DNA from: Skeletonema tropicum
Taxonomy: Eukaryota > Bacillariophyta > Thalassiosirophyceae > Thalassiosirales > Thalassiosiraceae
DNA length: 64,000 nt
Direction: 5' to 3'
Assembly: GCA_037178625.1 (NCBI GenBank)
Contig: CM074143.1
Coordinates: forward strand, 248,001-312,000
Shown here: piece after piece, positions 19,801 to 31,116 of the stretch
How positions within the stretch are numbered: position 1 is the first letter of the stretch
How the letters are laid out: the number at the start of each line of letters is the position of its first letter
Notes under the pieces: model-generated
The model's database searches: none
What the model was told of the DNA's origin: nothing
Seen by the model: the letters and a program-made list of their open reading frames with translations, nothing else
Position numbers and translations under genes: made by a program

Positions 19801-21304
19801 TTGACTTGGCGGCTATTCTCTTTGTCGATGATACGGATATCATTCATATCAATATGAAGAAGAGGGAGACAATAAATGAGGTTCATGCAGCTCTGACAGC
19901 AAGCGTCCGCAGTTGGAATAATCTTTTGATGGCAACAGGGGGCACCCTACATCCTGATAAGTGCTTCTATTATTTGATGTCTTACTATTACGACGAGAGG
20001 AAGCAGTGTTGGCTGTATGAAGATCACTCCAAGGATTGCTATTACGACATTGAATTGTCTCTTCCAGATGGGACCCCATTTTTGATGAAGCATCACTCTG
20101 TGGAGCATCCGGAGACTATGCTAGGTGTGGCAACAAGCCCGTCTGGTTCGTGCCGCAGCAAGTGCAATTGTTCTGAGGAGTGCAAAGGTCCTCTGGACAT
20201 TTTAATCGAGAAAGCATCTGATTGTGCGCAAAAAGTTCTAGGGAGTAGATTGAATCGGCGTCAATTCTGGACATGGCTATCAGCTTGCTTTTGGCCCAAA
20301 GTTTCATACGGTCTGTGCTGCCAGACGGCCCCCATCAAAGATCTTCAGACATGTCTTCAAAAGACGTATTATCAGTTGATGCCTGTGGGTGGTATGATAC
20401 GAACGGCACCTAAGGAAATCCGTGATCTAGACATTGGCTTCTACGGCGGTGGATTCCCAAATGTGCCGATAGAATGCGGCATTCAGCAATTGAACAAACT
20501 GATGATGCACTATGGATGCCCGTCTAGTAATGGAATTGCAGCTCAGGTCTCGGTAGACCTCTTCATTATTGAACTCGGTCGAGCGCATCAGCCCTTTGAT
20601 GAATCATTTCAACAATATCACTCTTGGGTTACTCCCAGCTGGGTGAAATCGATCTGGGAAAAAGTAGATACCTTCGGGTATAAGGTGGTATTGAATAATA
20701 TCGACAACCCCTTCCCAAGAGTGGGTGACAAGTGGCTCATGTGTGTATTTGAAGATCTCCAGTACTCTCCAAAAGAACTACGGCAATTGAACAGAGTCCG
20801 CTTACACCAACAAGTTCTGTTTTTATCGGATATACTGTGTGTGAGGGGTTCGAAGTTTGATCCACGGTACAAGAAGAGGCTGCGGCGGGAGGATGAAAAG
20901 TGGTCTAAGCTTGACTTCCCCGCTGAGGAACCATCGTCAAAAGATTTTAAGGTGTGGAAGTCGGCACTCTCTCAATTAGCCCCAGGAGGTTTACTTAGCG
21001 TCCGGTTGGGAAATTGGGTGCACATCGGCCACAAACTTCAACCGTGGCGGTACTGTGCCGCATCGAATAGACTGTTCCGCTATATGGGTAATGACCTTAT
21101 GGAGGTATACCCTCCGCATGAAAATAACCCTCGGAGATATGTGAAAGATGGTAGTGATCATGCCCAGGTTCAGTACAATGTTGCGTGTACGATAGAAGAG
21201 GTAGATACTGCGGTATATCGTTTGGTAAGTCATGCACCAATCCCAGGTCAGTCTCTACCTCCTAGCACTTTGTGGGAAGTCCTCGACCAGTGGGGTAGCA
21301 TGTG
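16761..21304 (+). CDS. LINE polyprotein, 5' part: AP endonuclease and reverse transcriptase
   Basis: About 1,515 codons before the insertion point; the predicted track runs on into the LTR to a stop at 21365. Residues ~180-450 form an apurinic-endonuclease-like EEP domain: ENINGLNNR, NEIKINF, GTGILTF, CGYQP, LDANENIY, PIDGVWAT and GYGMGDHR. Residues ~750-1100 are reverse transcriptase: SVDASNCYDRI (first Asp), GLCQGNGAAPAGW (usually QGDPLSP) and FVDDTD (usually FADD, ~1021). The tail has a Cys-rich insert (CRSKCNCSEEC). The enzyme nicks target DNA and primes cDNA synthesis there. The frame starts at a GTG after a stop, so the true start is uncertain. The 3' part continues at 25447. Confidence 0.9.
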
Positions 21305-21801
21305 TCTCAAGTTGAGTATTATCTGCTCAAAGCCTGAGAAATCTATATGCGTACATCGACGTTGACTTGCGGTACGAGGATCACTGATCTGAACGACGGG
21401 TGGCTCGGCGGAAGTGAAAGATGAAGGACGTATGAAGATTCTGGAACGTTGAGTTCAAATACCAAATTAAGCTGGATGTTGGAGCTATCTGCTCATCTAT
21501 CCTACCCGACTATCGAAGTATTATTGGGAGAAGTCTCCGCCATTGTCGGCTTCGTCTACTACACGTTGTTTATTCTTTATTTCTATCTACAAAAGTGAGA
21601 GGTCGACGTGTCATGGTAGTGCTTCAACCTGTGGTGAAATAAAATCTTATCCCGCCAAAACAAGCAGATGGCTACTTCCGAGCAGCTGGTTTCTCGAAGA
21701 TGACGACATGAAATAACGTAAATCCCCATTCCCATAATTCCTAAATCCCATATTCCCGATAATGATGATAAAGAGGCAGCGTTCCAAATCCTAAGTTGTC
21801 A
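21305..21801 (-). repeat. 3' LTR of the nested element
   Basis: 497 bp, same length as the other LTR and with no difference seen on reading. On the minus strand it follows the polypurine tract directly. Confidence 0.92.
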
Positions 21802-21832
21802 CTCCCCAACCTGCATGATATCCATCATTTCT

Positions 21833-24724
21833 TCAGCCAACAATTCTTTCTCCCCATCTATCTTTTCCGTTTAATATCCCTAATATATCTCTATGCCAGA
21901 AAAGTAGAGGTTGAAGGACCTGCCAAACGTATATCGTATTCCAGACTTCCCACTTCAACAAGTAATCGCTAATCTCAAAGAACATCTGAGCAGTAAACTT
22001 ATTATTGTGTGAAGTTGTTTCCATAATGGTTGGTATTTCCAGTAGCTCTTGATAATCATTGATCTGACCTGTAGGTGTATGGTCTTGATAATCCTTGATC
22101 TGTCCTGTAGGTGTAGGGTATTGGATGAGTAGTTCTTCCTCCTTTGGACTAGGTAGATGTAGATCGGCCATAGAAAATGTGGATGATAAAGCATTGTGAT
22201 TGTTTGCAAAGGGCCTATTGCCGTTTGTGACTTGTGAGAAGGGCCTATTGCCGTTTTTGACTTGAACTTCAAGGTATATACGGTCATCCGCGACTTGGTA
22301 ATGAAGTTGGTGGTCGTATTCATCAAAAATGCGAACACTTGAAGAGAACCCTCTCTCGGGACTTCTAACAAAGAACCTGAAGCCACACACAAAGATATCG
22401 ACAAAGAATCCACCATAGAGCCGATTGCATCGGGTGATAATTCTGCTTCCGACGATGATTTCGTGGTAATTAGTGCGTGATGCATCCATAAGTTCTTGAA
22501 TAGCTGCACGTTTGCTGCGCTCCCCATGATTGAGACCGAGACGATGACGTTCGTAACTCACGAGATCAGGATGAAGAACCGAATTGACTTGATTCCGAAT
22601 AACGTAGATATTGCGCTTCCTATCAACAATCCTCGATGCAAAACGTGCAATCATCATGTGACGAGAGTCACTGTCGATACTTACCAAAATAGCACCATAT
22701 TCAACCATCAAAATATTACCATATCCAAATTGAGCCGAGAAGATAGCAGAGTTTCCATCACTGATCTGCGACCGAATAATATTTTCTCTCACGGCAGTAC
22801 CGAGTAAAGCAAGCATGTTGTAAGATTTGCAAAAGGAAGTATCTTCCGTCGGACGAATGATATGATGAAGTCGAGTAGATGATGATGTCTCCCCATATTC
22901 CTCAGCAGTAACCATGACAGAATGATGTCGATCCAAGAAAACGTTGTTGATGATGACGTTCCGAAGCAAGACGTGATACTGTCGATGACCTCGAGTAATC
23001 TCCGCAAACGAAAAGCGATGCAACCTGCAAGCGACGACGATATAGATCCTATCAGCAAGGTCTCGAGAATCATGTGAATAGAACTGAGCAGCGAAGTCTT
23101 GTAAGGACTTAAGAACAAGTGCATTGCATTCCGCATCGACTAGTTGTGCTCGATGGTGGTAAAATTCAATCTTCGCAGCAGGAGAACAAACAACAACTTG
23201 GCTTCCAACGGCAGAATCTTCTTGGATGTCCATCAACTTATAGAGTAGAACTTGCTCCCCATTCTTCGTCTTGTAGAACTGAATTCCATTCGACTCGTAG
23301 TACCAAATCAACTCTGAAATAATAAAGTCTCTCATCTTCGCAGGATAGTGGTAACGTCGTATCATCACAGATAGATATTCAATTGAAGGAATTTGCTCCC
23401 CATTCATCTCGCAGGACAAAAGAAACTCTAAATTAATAAAGTATCGCATCTTCACAGGACAGTACTCTCCAATCATCATCTTGTGATATCGCAGTAGCTC
23501 TAAAGCTGTAGAGACATAAGATATCATGCCACGAACAAATGCATAGCCTTGAATGTGCGAAGGATCATATCGTACAAGTAATTCAAGTACAGACCGAGCG
23601 ATGGTAATAAACAAGATCTTGTTGGATGTGTGATCGGAGTTGTGACAACTGTGAGCAAATATCATGCAACGATCAATCTTCTGGTACTTGTGAGTGATAA
23701 TAACACCACTGGATTCGTCTTGAAAGACATCGATACTTGTAGTAGATGTCAAGAGTGTCTCCGTTCTCTCGAGTAATGCATACGTCGATTGCAAAACATC
23801 TCCCCACGCAACATGAATCTTGGTCACAAGTTGATTATAGTATCGAACATGTTGTGTCCATTGCGAAAGATCGTGCAACCAGATAAAGTCGACACTAAAG
23901 ATTACCATTACTCCCCATAGTCTCAAGAGATAATGTGTAAGTATGAGTCCCTCACAACTGAAAAACATCACTCCTCTATTCACAACTAGGAAGTCATGAG
24001 TACCATCGAGTAGATGATCTGCGATGTGACGATGCTCACCAAAGATAACAACATCGATATGCTGTCGCTTGATAGAACTTGTGCCCAGGAACTGAATATC
24101 GAGTTTCCAGAATAGGGTCATCAAAAGGGCGCTGATATCATGTTGTCGAAGACAAGCTATAACACCGATAGGACGTGTATCCATAGATGGATATATGTTG
24201 GTATTAACACCAGAAGGAGTTACCAAAGTACTGAATTCCGAAGGATCCATGATGCGAAGAATAATAACTGCGATCAATTTGTCTCCACCCAATGTAGAAG
24301 TGTCGAGAATATAGTGTCTGGTTCCTAAGCTCACATCTAGACGAAGCACCGATCGAATCGAGAGAGATGCCGGGTTAAGTGCGGGCAAAGGCCTGTACAC
24401 AGTGACAATCCACCATTTATCCTCTTGACTTCCTAATAAGGAGAGACCCATTACTAACGAAGGATGGCCCACCACATGGTAGATATCCACTTCTTCACAA
24501 GACACGTAAATCCACGAACGTGTAGATATGATGCCTTCAGTAGAAAACAGGACTTGATGTAAATCCAAAAACTCGGATAAGGGTCTCCGCCACCTTCCTC
24601 TGCGAAATACATCAGATTCCATATTAGCATCTCGACTACCATCACTGGTCTCTAAAGAAGCGTCTACAAAACCCTCATCGGCAGTAACATCGCCACGTGA
24701 AGAAGAAAGTTGATCCTCCTGCAT
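21833..24724 (-). CDS. Unidentified 963-aa protein of the nested LTR element
   Basis: An uninterrupted frame that fills the interior of the element on its sense strand. The first ATG is at 24724; the frame is open further upstream (from about 24850) without an ATG, except for a GTG at 24775. I find no gag zinc knuckle, no protease DTG, no integrase HHCC/DDE and no RT YVDD. The sequence is rich in Ile, His, Tyr and Ser and poor in Lys. Near the C-terminus are short internal repeats (NGNRPF twice, TPTGQI twice with DYQ). The C-terminal end is aromatic (FFEISDYLLKWEVWNTIYVWQ). It could be a divergent Gag, a captured gene or a fortuitous frame. A 2.9-kb open frame by chance is unlikely, so I lean to real coding. 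Confidence 0.6.
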   Translation of the reverse strand: MQEDQLSSSRGDVTADEGFVDASLETSDGSRDANMESDVFRRGRWRRPLSEFLDLHQVLFSTEGIISTRSWIYVSCEEVDIYHVVGHPSLVMGLSLLGSQEDKWWIVTVYRPLPALNPASLSIRSVLRLDVSLGTRHYILDTSTLGGDKLIAVIILRIMDPSEFSTLVTPSGVNTNIYPSMDTRPIGVIACLRQHDISALLMTLFWKLDIQFLGTSSIKRQHIDVVIFGEHRHIADHLLDGTHDFLVVNRGVMFFSCEGLILTHYLLRLWGVMVIFSVDFIWLHDLSQWTQHVRYYNQLVTKIHVAWGDVLQSTYALLERTETLLTSTTSIDVFQDESSGVIITHKYQKIDRCMIFAHSCHNSDHTSNKILFITIARSVLELLVRYDPSHIQGYAFVRGMISYVSTALELLRYHKMMIGEYCPVKMRYFINLEFLLSCEMNGEQIPSIEYLSVMIRRYHYPAKMRDFIISELIWYYESNGIQFYKTKNGEQVLLYKLMDIQEDSAVGSQVVVCSPAAKIEFYHHRAQLVDAECNALVLKSLQDFAAQFYSHDSRDLADRIYIVVACRLHRFSFAEITRGHRQYHVLLRNVIINNVFLDRHHSVMVTAEEYGETSSSTRLHHIIRPTEDTSFCKSYNMLALLGTAVRENIIRSQISDGNSAIFSAQFGYGNILMVEYGAILVSIDSDSRHMMIARFASRIVDRKRNIYVIRNQVNSVLHPDLVSYERHRLGLNHGERSKRAAIQELMDASRTNYHEIIVGSRIITRCNRLYGGFFVDIFVCGFRFFVRSPERGFSSSVRIFDEYDHQLHYQVADDRIYLEVQVKNGNRPFSQVTNGNRPFANNHNALSSTFSMADLHLPSPKEEELLIQYPTPTGQIKDYQDHTPTGQINDYQELLEIPTIMETTSHNNKFTAQMFFEISDYLLKWEVWNTIYVWQVLQPLLFWHRDILGILNGKDRWGERIVG

Positions 24725-24949
24725 GATGATATTGGCGTCAGATAAAGATGTTATGCTGTATTGAGCAGCTATCACGGGTGTCCACTTGGTATGAAAGGAA
24801 TTTCTGTTGAGCGAGGTGTTAACCCGGCAAGTTGAAGTCCACTTAAATCAGTGACGTGAGGATGATCTCTAGATTTCTTACGTCCGGCTTGATCAGACAA
24901 TACAACGGTGGTCTGATAGCTATGTAGAAAACGCGAGACAATGATAATC

Positions 24950-25446
24950 TCTCAAGTTGAGTATTATCTGCTCAAAGCCTGAGAAATCTATATGCGTACA
25001 TCGACGTTGACTTGCGGTACGAGGATCACTGATCTGAACGACGGGTGGCTCGGCGGAAGTGAAAGATGAAGGACGTATGAAGATTCTGGAACGTTGAGTT
25101 CAAATACCAAATTAAGCTGGATGTTGGAGCTATCTGCTCATCTATCCTACCCGACTATCGAAGTATTATTGGGAGAAGTCTCCGCCATTGTCGGCTTCGT
25201 CTACTACACGTTGTTTATTCTTTATTTCTATCTACAAAAGTGAGAGGTCGACGTGTCATGGTAGTGCTTCAACCTGTGGTGAAATAAAATCTTATCCCGC
25301 CAAAACAAGCAGATGGCTACTTCCGAGCAGCTGGTTTCTCGAAGATGACGACATGAAATAACGTAAATCCCCATTCCCATAATTCCTAAATCCCATATTC
25401 CCGATAATGATGATAAAGAGGCAGCGTTCCAAATCCTAAGTTGTCA
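24950..25446 (-). repeat. 5' LTR of the nested element
   Basis: 497 bp, identical on reading to 21305-21801. In minus orientation it should contain the promoter and transcription start of the element. Confidence 0.92.
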
Positions 25447-26998
25447 GTGGATGTGGGAAGATCTTGAACTGACGGGGAGCTATGAGTTCCTAGTGGCAGC
25501 TATTATAGATGGATCACTAGTATGTGTGGCGGACGGATCCTTTATCAAGGAGATGTACCCAGATATCTGCTCAGCTGCATTCATTATGGAGTGTTTCAAG
25601 GGGAGAGGCCGACTCGTTGGTAAATTCTCTGAGAAGACACTTGCTGCTTGTGCATATCGTGGGGAGCTTTTGGGATTACTCGCTATTCATCTCATCCTAT
25701 TAGCTGTGAACAAACTGAAACCAACGCTGTCTGGTTCTGCCCAGATCTATTCTGATTGCTTGGGGGCTCTCAACAATGTGGAACACCTGCCTCCGCATCG
25801 CATCCCGTCGAGTTGCCGGCATTCAGATATACTCAAAAATATCATGATCCATTGCAGGTCTCTAACCTTCAGCACAGTATTTTCTCATGTCTCGGCCCAT
25901 AAACTCGATCATTTGGTGTGGGCGGAGCTGTCTAGGCCTGAACAGTTGAATGAACAGTGTGACTCTGGCGCAAAACTAGCGATTTACGACGTTGATCCGA
26001 ACGCAGGAATGGCGGCGCAACCTTTGCCACTTGAACCAATCTGCGTCTATGTGGATAGGGGTAAGGAGAAGATGACTTCAGATACTGGTGAAAGAGTCCG
26101 CTTTCATGGCCACCTATCGCTGGCCAGGGAGATCTTCGCTAAGAGACAGATCCTGCTTCCATCCGCGTTCGTCCAAGTAGATTGGGTCAACGTGAACAAG
26201 GCATTACACGAGGTCCCGCGGCTTTTCCAACTATGGGCATGCAAGCAAGTTCACGACATAGCCGGCACCAACTTGCGGTTACACAGATGTGATCCTAATC
26301 ACTCTCCTTTGTGTCCTTCTTGTCTGGATGCACAGGAGTCGTGCGCTCACGTTTTAATGTGTGAAGAAGAGGATAGGGTAAAATGTTTTCAGATGTCAGC
26401 GGATAATTTACAGTCCTGGTTACAATCGGTGGGGACATGTGAAGTGTTGGAAAAGTATATCATGAGTTTCGTGAGGGCTCGGAATGGCAAAAGCTTTATG
26501 GACTGCATTGCTAGCGATCATGACCCGATACTGCGGAAGTTGGCAAGTTCACAAGATAAGATTGGATGGCGGCGGTTTATGGAAGGAATGATATCCAAGG
26601 AGTTCTGTGGGATTCAAGAGACACATCGTCGTCTGGAGGGCAGCTATCTTTCGGGCGCAAAATGGGCACAGAGCTTCTCAATCAAGCTGATGGAGATGAC
26701 CCATGGACAGTGGCTGGTGAGGAATTTCTTGATTCATGATAAAATTTCGGGTATGCTTGCGTTAGAGAGGAAGGAGGAGCTACAAATAGCTATAGAGGAG
26801 CAGCAAGAGATGGGCTTAGAAGGGCTTGGAGAGGAGGATAAATATTTGATGGAAATCAATCTCGATGATCTCGAAACAACTTCTGGTGAACATCAGGCTT
26901 ATTGGCTGCTTTCAGTAAAAGCGGCACGTGAAGCCTTCTTGATACGTCGCCAGCGGGCTCAGGCAGCACTTCGACGCGGTCAAAACAACCACGGATAG
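25447..26998 (+). CDS. LINE polyprotein, 3' part: RNase H and zinc knuckle
   Basis: Continuation of the LINE frame after the LTR insert (about 516 codons). An RNase H domain begins with CVADGSF (first Asp), then YRGELLGLLA (Glu), IYSDCLGALNN (Asp) and QCDSGAKLA (final Asp), so all four catalytic positions are present. Further on, CPSCLDAQESCAHVLMC fits the zinc-knuckle-like C-terminal motif of many plant and protist LINEs. On its own this half has no start. It is in frame with the upstream half once the 4,142-bp insert and one GTG are removed, so the LINE was probably intact until recently. Confidence 0.9.
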
Positions 26999-27572
26999 AG
27001 ATGGGTATATGCTTATACTCTCGTGCAAATACTTGTATTTGTATATCTCGCCTGTATACAGGCTTATTGACATACACGTCAATATATCCCGGGCTTTTAA
27101 ACGAGCTGTGGTAGGAGAGACAACCCTCTCCCGTGGTTCCGACTGCGACGCTGTTTGGTTCTGCCCTCGGCGTATGAAGACTCCAATTGTTGGTTCAATG
27201 ATGTCTAGGTAGCGATAATGCAACATTTACCTAATTTCCTAAGTGATATGATACAACATCATCGTGCAAAATTATTCCAAAAAATCAAAAAATAAGAAGA
27301 GAGGAGAACCGAGGAGTGAGGATGAGAGAAAGGGGGCGTTTCCGTTGATTATTTTTTACCGTTTGGATGTATACGTAGGAACTAATACCATTTTTGGCAG
27401 ATCGTCGATTGAAATTTTGTCTTGCGAAAACACTCCGCACTCAAAAGCGCAGATCTCATGTGTGAACGAACGAACATGAACCATCTACCTATTGCCTCGA
27501 TATCGATGCAACCTACCCGGCAAGCAAATAGCAAGTAGTAAATAGCAGGCAGTTGACTAACAAATCATCACC
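26999..27572. other. LINE 3' UTR and promoter of the next gene
   Basis: 26999-27251 is LINE 3' UTR; its last 76 bp recur at 55189. The rest (27252-27572) is AT-rich non-coding sequence ahead of the armadillo-like gene. No other feature seen. Confidence 0.5.
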
Positions 27573-30500
27573 ATGGGCCTGTTTAAACGAAAGAAGAAGA
27601 GCAACATCATCGCTCTCGGGAGTACCGATAGCGACGACGACAGCTTGGGTGAGCCGACCACCAAAAAAAAGACGAGCAAGAGCAAGCGCAAGCTAAAGAA
27701 GGGGTCGAAAAAGAAGACAAAGAATACCAACAACAACAAACCTTCTGCTAAGCAATCGAAACCTCAATGTGCAACCTTCTCCAACAACGATGACGAAGAA
27801 GATGAAATCTCCTCTGTCGAGCTGGGCGATATCCCTCGTTCCATCTCCACCACCACTCATGACTCAAATATCAACAATGGCTACTATTCACTTCCACCGC
27901 CGGCTCCACGAACTCCCAATCGAGAGGATGGACGAAATGATGAAGATAGTATTGGCAGTCCCTGTGAGGCGATGAGGAGATTGAATGAGAAGAGTGAGGA
28001 GAGGCGCTGTGACAACAATCATACTACTACGAATACTACCAACAACAACAGCAATACAGCTACAGAGCACAAGGTGGACAATATTTCCACCAAAAAGTTA
28101 ATCACCAAACTAAACTCCCAAGTCATCCCATCCCTGCAACTGCTACCAGAGTACACAGCCGCATTAACCGAGGAGCATTCTCCTGACACTGCAGGAGAAT
28201 TGCCCAGTAAAGTGCTTCGAGCACTATTTACATTGAGTGAGCACAAGGAGAGTCATGAGGTAAGGGTGGCACTAGTTAGGGATGGAGTGATTGGACCTCA
28301 TTTAGTTGATGATCAATCGAAGAGTGCAGGAGCACTTGTGCCAACACTGCTAACCTTTCTTCAACGGTGTCCGAAAGACTCGTCCGAACAATACCTGACA
28401 CTACTAGTATTGAATAATCTATCCATTCCCATGGAGAACAAACGTTTGGTTGGGTTGGAATGTGGTGCAGCCAATGTACTTGGGAGGATGTTACTGGAAG
28501 ATGTGGGATGTCATTTGTTGGTTATTGTGATTGTGAATTTGACATTTTGTGATACGGGTGTTCGAAGGAGTTTGTTGTTGGGAAGAAGTAGAGATTGTAA
28601 TAGTGAGGATGGAGAGGTGCAGTTGGTGGATTGTTTGGCGTATGCCTTGATGGTACGTTTGTTTTAGATTGTGATGTAATTGTTCCTTTTCAGTCTCTTT
28701 CTTCATGTCATCTCATTGTTCTCATAATTCTCTATCTCTCTTCACTTTTTCATATTCCATTGCAGCTCTCATCCATTACAACCGATCAATTATCGACACT
28801 AGGTCCAATCCCCCTTAACTCACCCAACGGAACACCCCATACTCCACACGAACTGCTCTCCATCTTACGATCAACATTGGCAACAACTTTTCCCAATGTT
28901 ATTCACAACAATAATGATCGTGATCACATTTCTCCACCGTTGTTATTGTCAGAGAATGAGAATTGTCCATTTCCCGAGACGGCACGATGGTGTTTGTGTG
29001 CATTAAAGAATTTGACTCGGCCTGGTAAGTGGAGTTCTTCCCATGGCAATGGTGATGGCAGCAGCAGCAATGGTAGCAGCAGTATTAGTTTGAATAATAA
29101 TGAGGATGTACTCCCGGGAGATGCAATAGCCGCACGGGCCATTATTGATGCTGGATTGGTACCTATACTGTTACGTGTCATTCGTGTGGCAAAGAAGAAG
29201 AAGAGGAAGGCTGGTACCACCACCACCGGATCGTTGGATGCTAGTGAAGATGGATCTGATCCATATGTTGGGCTTCTTCCGGATGAGATTTGCAATGAGG
29301 GTCATGTGGTCTCACCCAACATGGTGAATATGCCCACTTGGAACTCGAACTCTGCACAGGATGCGGCTTTGTACACATTGATGCACATGGCGAGTATGCC
29401 CTCCGTCTGTGGTGATTTGTTACGCAAGAGTGGTAGCGTTGGTGGAGGGTTACGTGTGATAGATGAATTGAAGAATATTGTAGATTGTGGAGTAGGTGTC
29501 GGTGATAGGTTACTTGATGTCGTTACCGGTGATGGACTTGTCGCCGATGTCGACAGGGAGGACGGAGCCATGGCAGTCGAAGGGTCTGAGTTGGGCTGGT
29601 TGGCATTGCAGTGTATGAAGGCACGAATGAGCTTGAGCTACCTGTTGAATACTGGGACTTTGAGCGAGACGTACAATGATTCATCTTACATTCTTATTGC
29701 GGAACATGAAGCACATTCGTTGGTCGAACTGTTGAGTCACTGCCTTGAAAGTCGTTCCAAGGAAGGTCCTGGCGGCTATTCGGGTGCCACCTTTACTCTT
29801 CGGGGGGTGTTGCATTCCATTCGATGTTTGCTTGCCATGAATGCTGAAAATCGCTCCAAGTTTGCGTCCATCAATGGAGCAAGACTAAATGCTCTCTTGT
29901 TGAAGGTTGTAGCTAGATACGCTCTCCTATCGGATGAAGGAGATAACAACAGCGGCAATGATGCGATCGATAACGAGGCAGTAGATGACGCTGTCGTGTC
30001 CCTCTACTACATGTCACAAATTGGATTCCACGAATCTGTTTGCATGTCAAGTCATGGTCAGAGTACCTTCTTGCCGTCTACATTTGTGAAGAGGAGTAAG
30101 AAGTCTGGAAGTAGGAGCAGTGTTACAACGAATTATGATGCCAAGGGTATCATCGTCAAGGTGTTGACACTTTACATTGGAAAGGTTAGCGCCTCGTCTT
30201 CCAACGTTGGACGTCATGCAGCCATCCAACTCATGCTTCGAGCCTCTCTGCTGCGTTTTGAGGGAGAGGTGACATATTTGCCCTATCTTGGTAAGCGTTA
30301 TCCATCTAGAATGGATTTCAACTTTGATGATGAGTTACTTACTGCAGCGGAATCTCTTCAGATTGAGAAACAAACGGAGGGCGTCATTCCAAAGCCCGTC
30401 ATCTTTGGTCAACGTCAAATTGCCCGATACGAGCGGTATGGAAGCAATGAGCCCAAGTTGTATGCAAATCCAATAATTGCAGCGGAGGACATAGTACTCA

Positions 30501-30949
30501 ACACAATTAGCCATTCCAAAGCAGCTGTTGATGATATCGCTATTGCCAATGATATCGCCGACTCTGCAGAGGGATTGCTGCCAGGCGGAGAAGCTCACGG
30601 TTTTATTTGGGAGTGGCATGATGGTGTGAAAGTTGTGGTTGACGATGTACAATCGCAAATTTCTAGAAGGACAAACGGTGGGTATTCACAAATCTCTAGA
30701 AGGACGAAGAACTCTCTTCAATTGACTGCCAGTACTGCTAGTACCTCTCGTGAATTGTCTGCTACTAGTTCAGAGAAAAAATCTACAACTGCAATGGAAA
30801 GCAAGGATATCTCCTCCTCTCCTGCTCCGAAGCAGAGAGGAATCCTTGGCAAGCTTGGTAATATGGTGTCTGTTCATGACGATGAGCCGATATCCATCTT
30901 TGGTTTTCGATGTGCCGCTCCAAGGTGTGGTAGGAACACAACTGTTTGA
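27573..30949 (+). CDS. Armadillo/HEAT-like repeat protein, conserved hypothetical, two exons
   Basis: Exon 1 is 27573-28652 and exon 2 is 28766-30949; the 113-bp GT-AG intron is in phase 0 and the product is 1,087 aa. The N-terminus is very basic (FKRKKKS, KSKRKLKKGSKKKTK) and may be a nuclear or membrane-binding signal. An acidic, Asn-rich linker follows. From ~190 on, Leu-rich helices resemble alpha-helical solenoid repeats (VALVRDGVIGPHLV, LTLLVLNNLSI, ALKNLTRPGKW, AIIDAGLVPILLRVI, IRCLLAMNAENRSKFAS, AAIQLMLRASLL). The C-terminus is Ser/Thr-rich with two ISRRTK-type repeats. Solenoids of this kind usually bind proteins. I know of no specific function. Confidence 0.75.
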
Positions 30950-31116
30950 TATACCCGCACTATATAAACTTGATGTGAATATTTACAGATTCTGTGGTAG
31001 TTGATGTGTGAACAAGTGAAGAGTAAATTGATGCTAATTATGAATACACCTTAGCTTGAAATTGTGTCAGCTCTTGCAATCTATAGCATCAACAGCAGAA
31101 GCCATACGTATTTGTT
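30950..31116. other. Short convergent intergenic region
   Basis: 167 bp between the ends of the armadillo-like gene (+) and the methyltransferase-like gene (-). Presumably 3' UTRs. Confidence 0.35.

Larger units (their letters stand above)
21305..25446 (-). mobile_element. Non-autonomous LTR retrotransposon inserted in the LINE (minus orientation)
   Basis: 4,142-bp element with 497-bp direct terminal repeats (21305-21801 and 24950-25446) that I read as identical. A GTG flanks each side (21302-21304, 25447-25449), a likely 3-bp target duplication. Read on the minus strand, the LTR starts TGACAACTTAGG and ends CAACTTGAGA. The 3' LTR is preceded by the polypurine tract GGTTGGGGAG (21811-21802), and the 5' LTR is followed by GATTATCATTGTCTCG, a candidate primer-binding region. 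This fixes the orientation as minus. No protease, integrase or RT motif is found in the 3.1-kb interior, so it must depend on another element. Identical LTRs mean a very recent insertion. Confidence 0.9.
15925..27251 (+). mobile_element. LINE (APE-RT-RNase H non-LTR retrotransposon) carrying a nested LTR element
   Basis: The extent is inferred from the repeated 5' region (from 15925) to a 3' end at about 27251. The 3' end is set by identity with a truncated copy at 55189-55266. The single ORF (16761-21304 plus 25447-26998) is cut by an LTR element at 21305-25446. Removing the insert and one copy of the 3-bp duplication restores one frame of 2,031 codons. No obvious poly-A tail is present and I could not define the target duplication of the LINE itself. 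Confidence 0.85.

Noticed and set aside
21305..21365. Apparent C-terminal tail CLKLSIICSKPEK... of the LINE protein
   Set aside because: This part is LTR sequence; the true continuation starts at 25447.
27557..27739. Phe/Leu-rich minus-strand frame at the start of the armadillo-like gene
   Set aside because: Complement of Lys-rich codons of the real gene.
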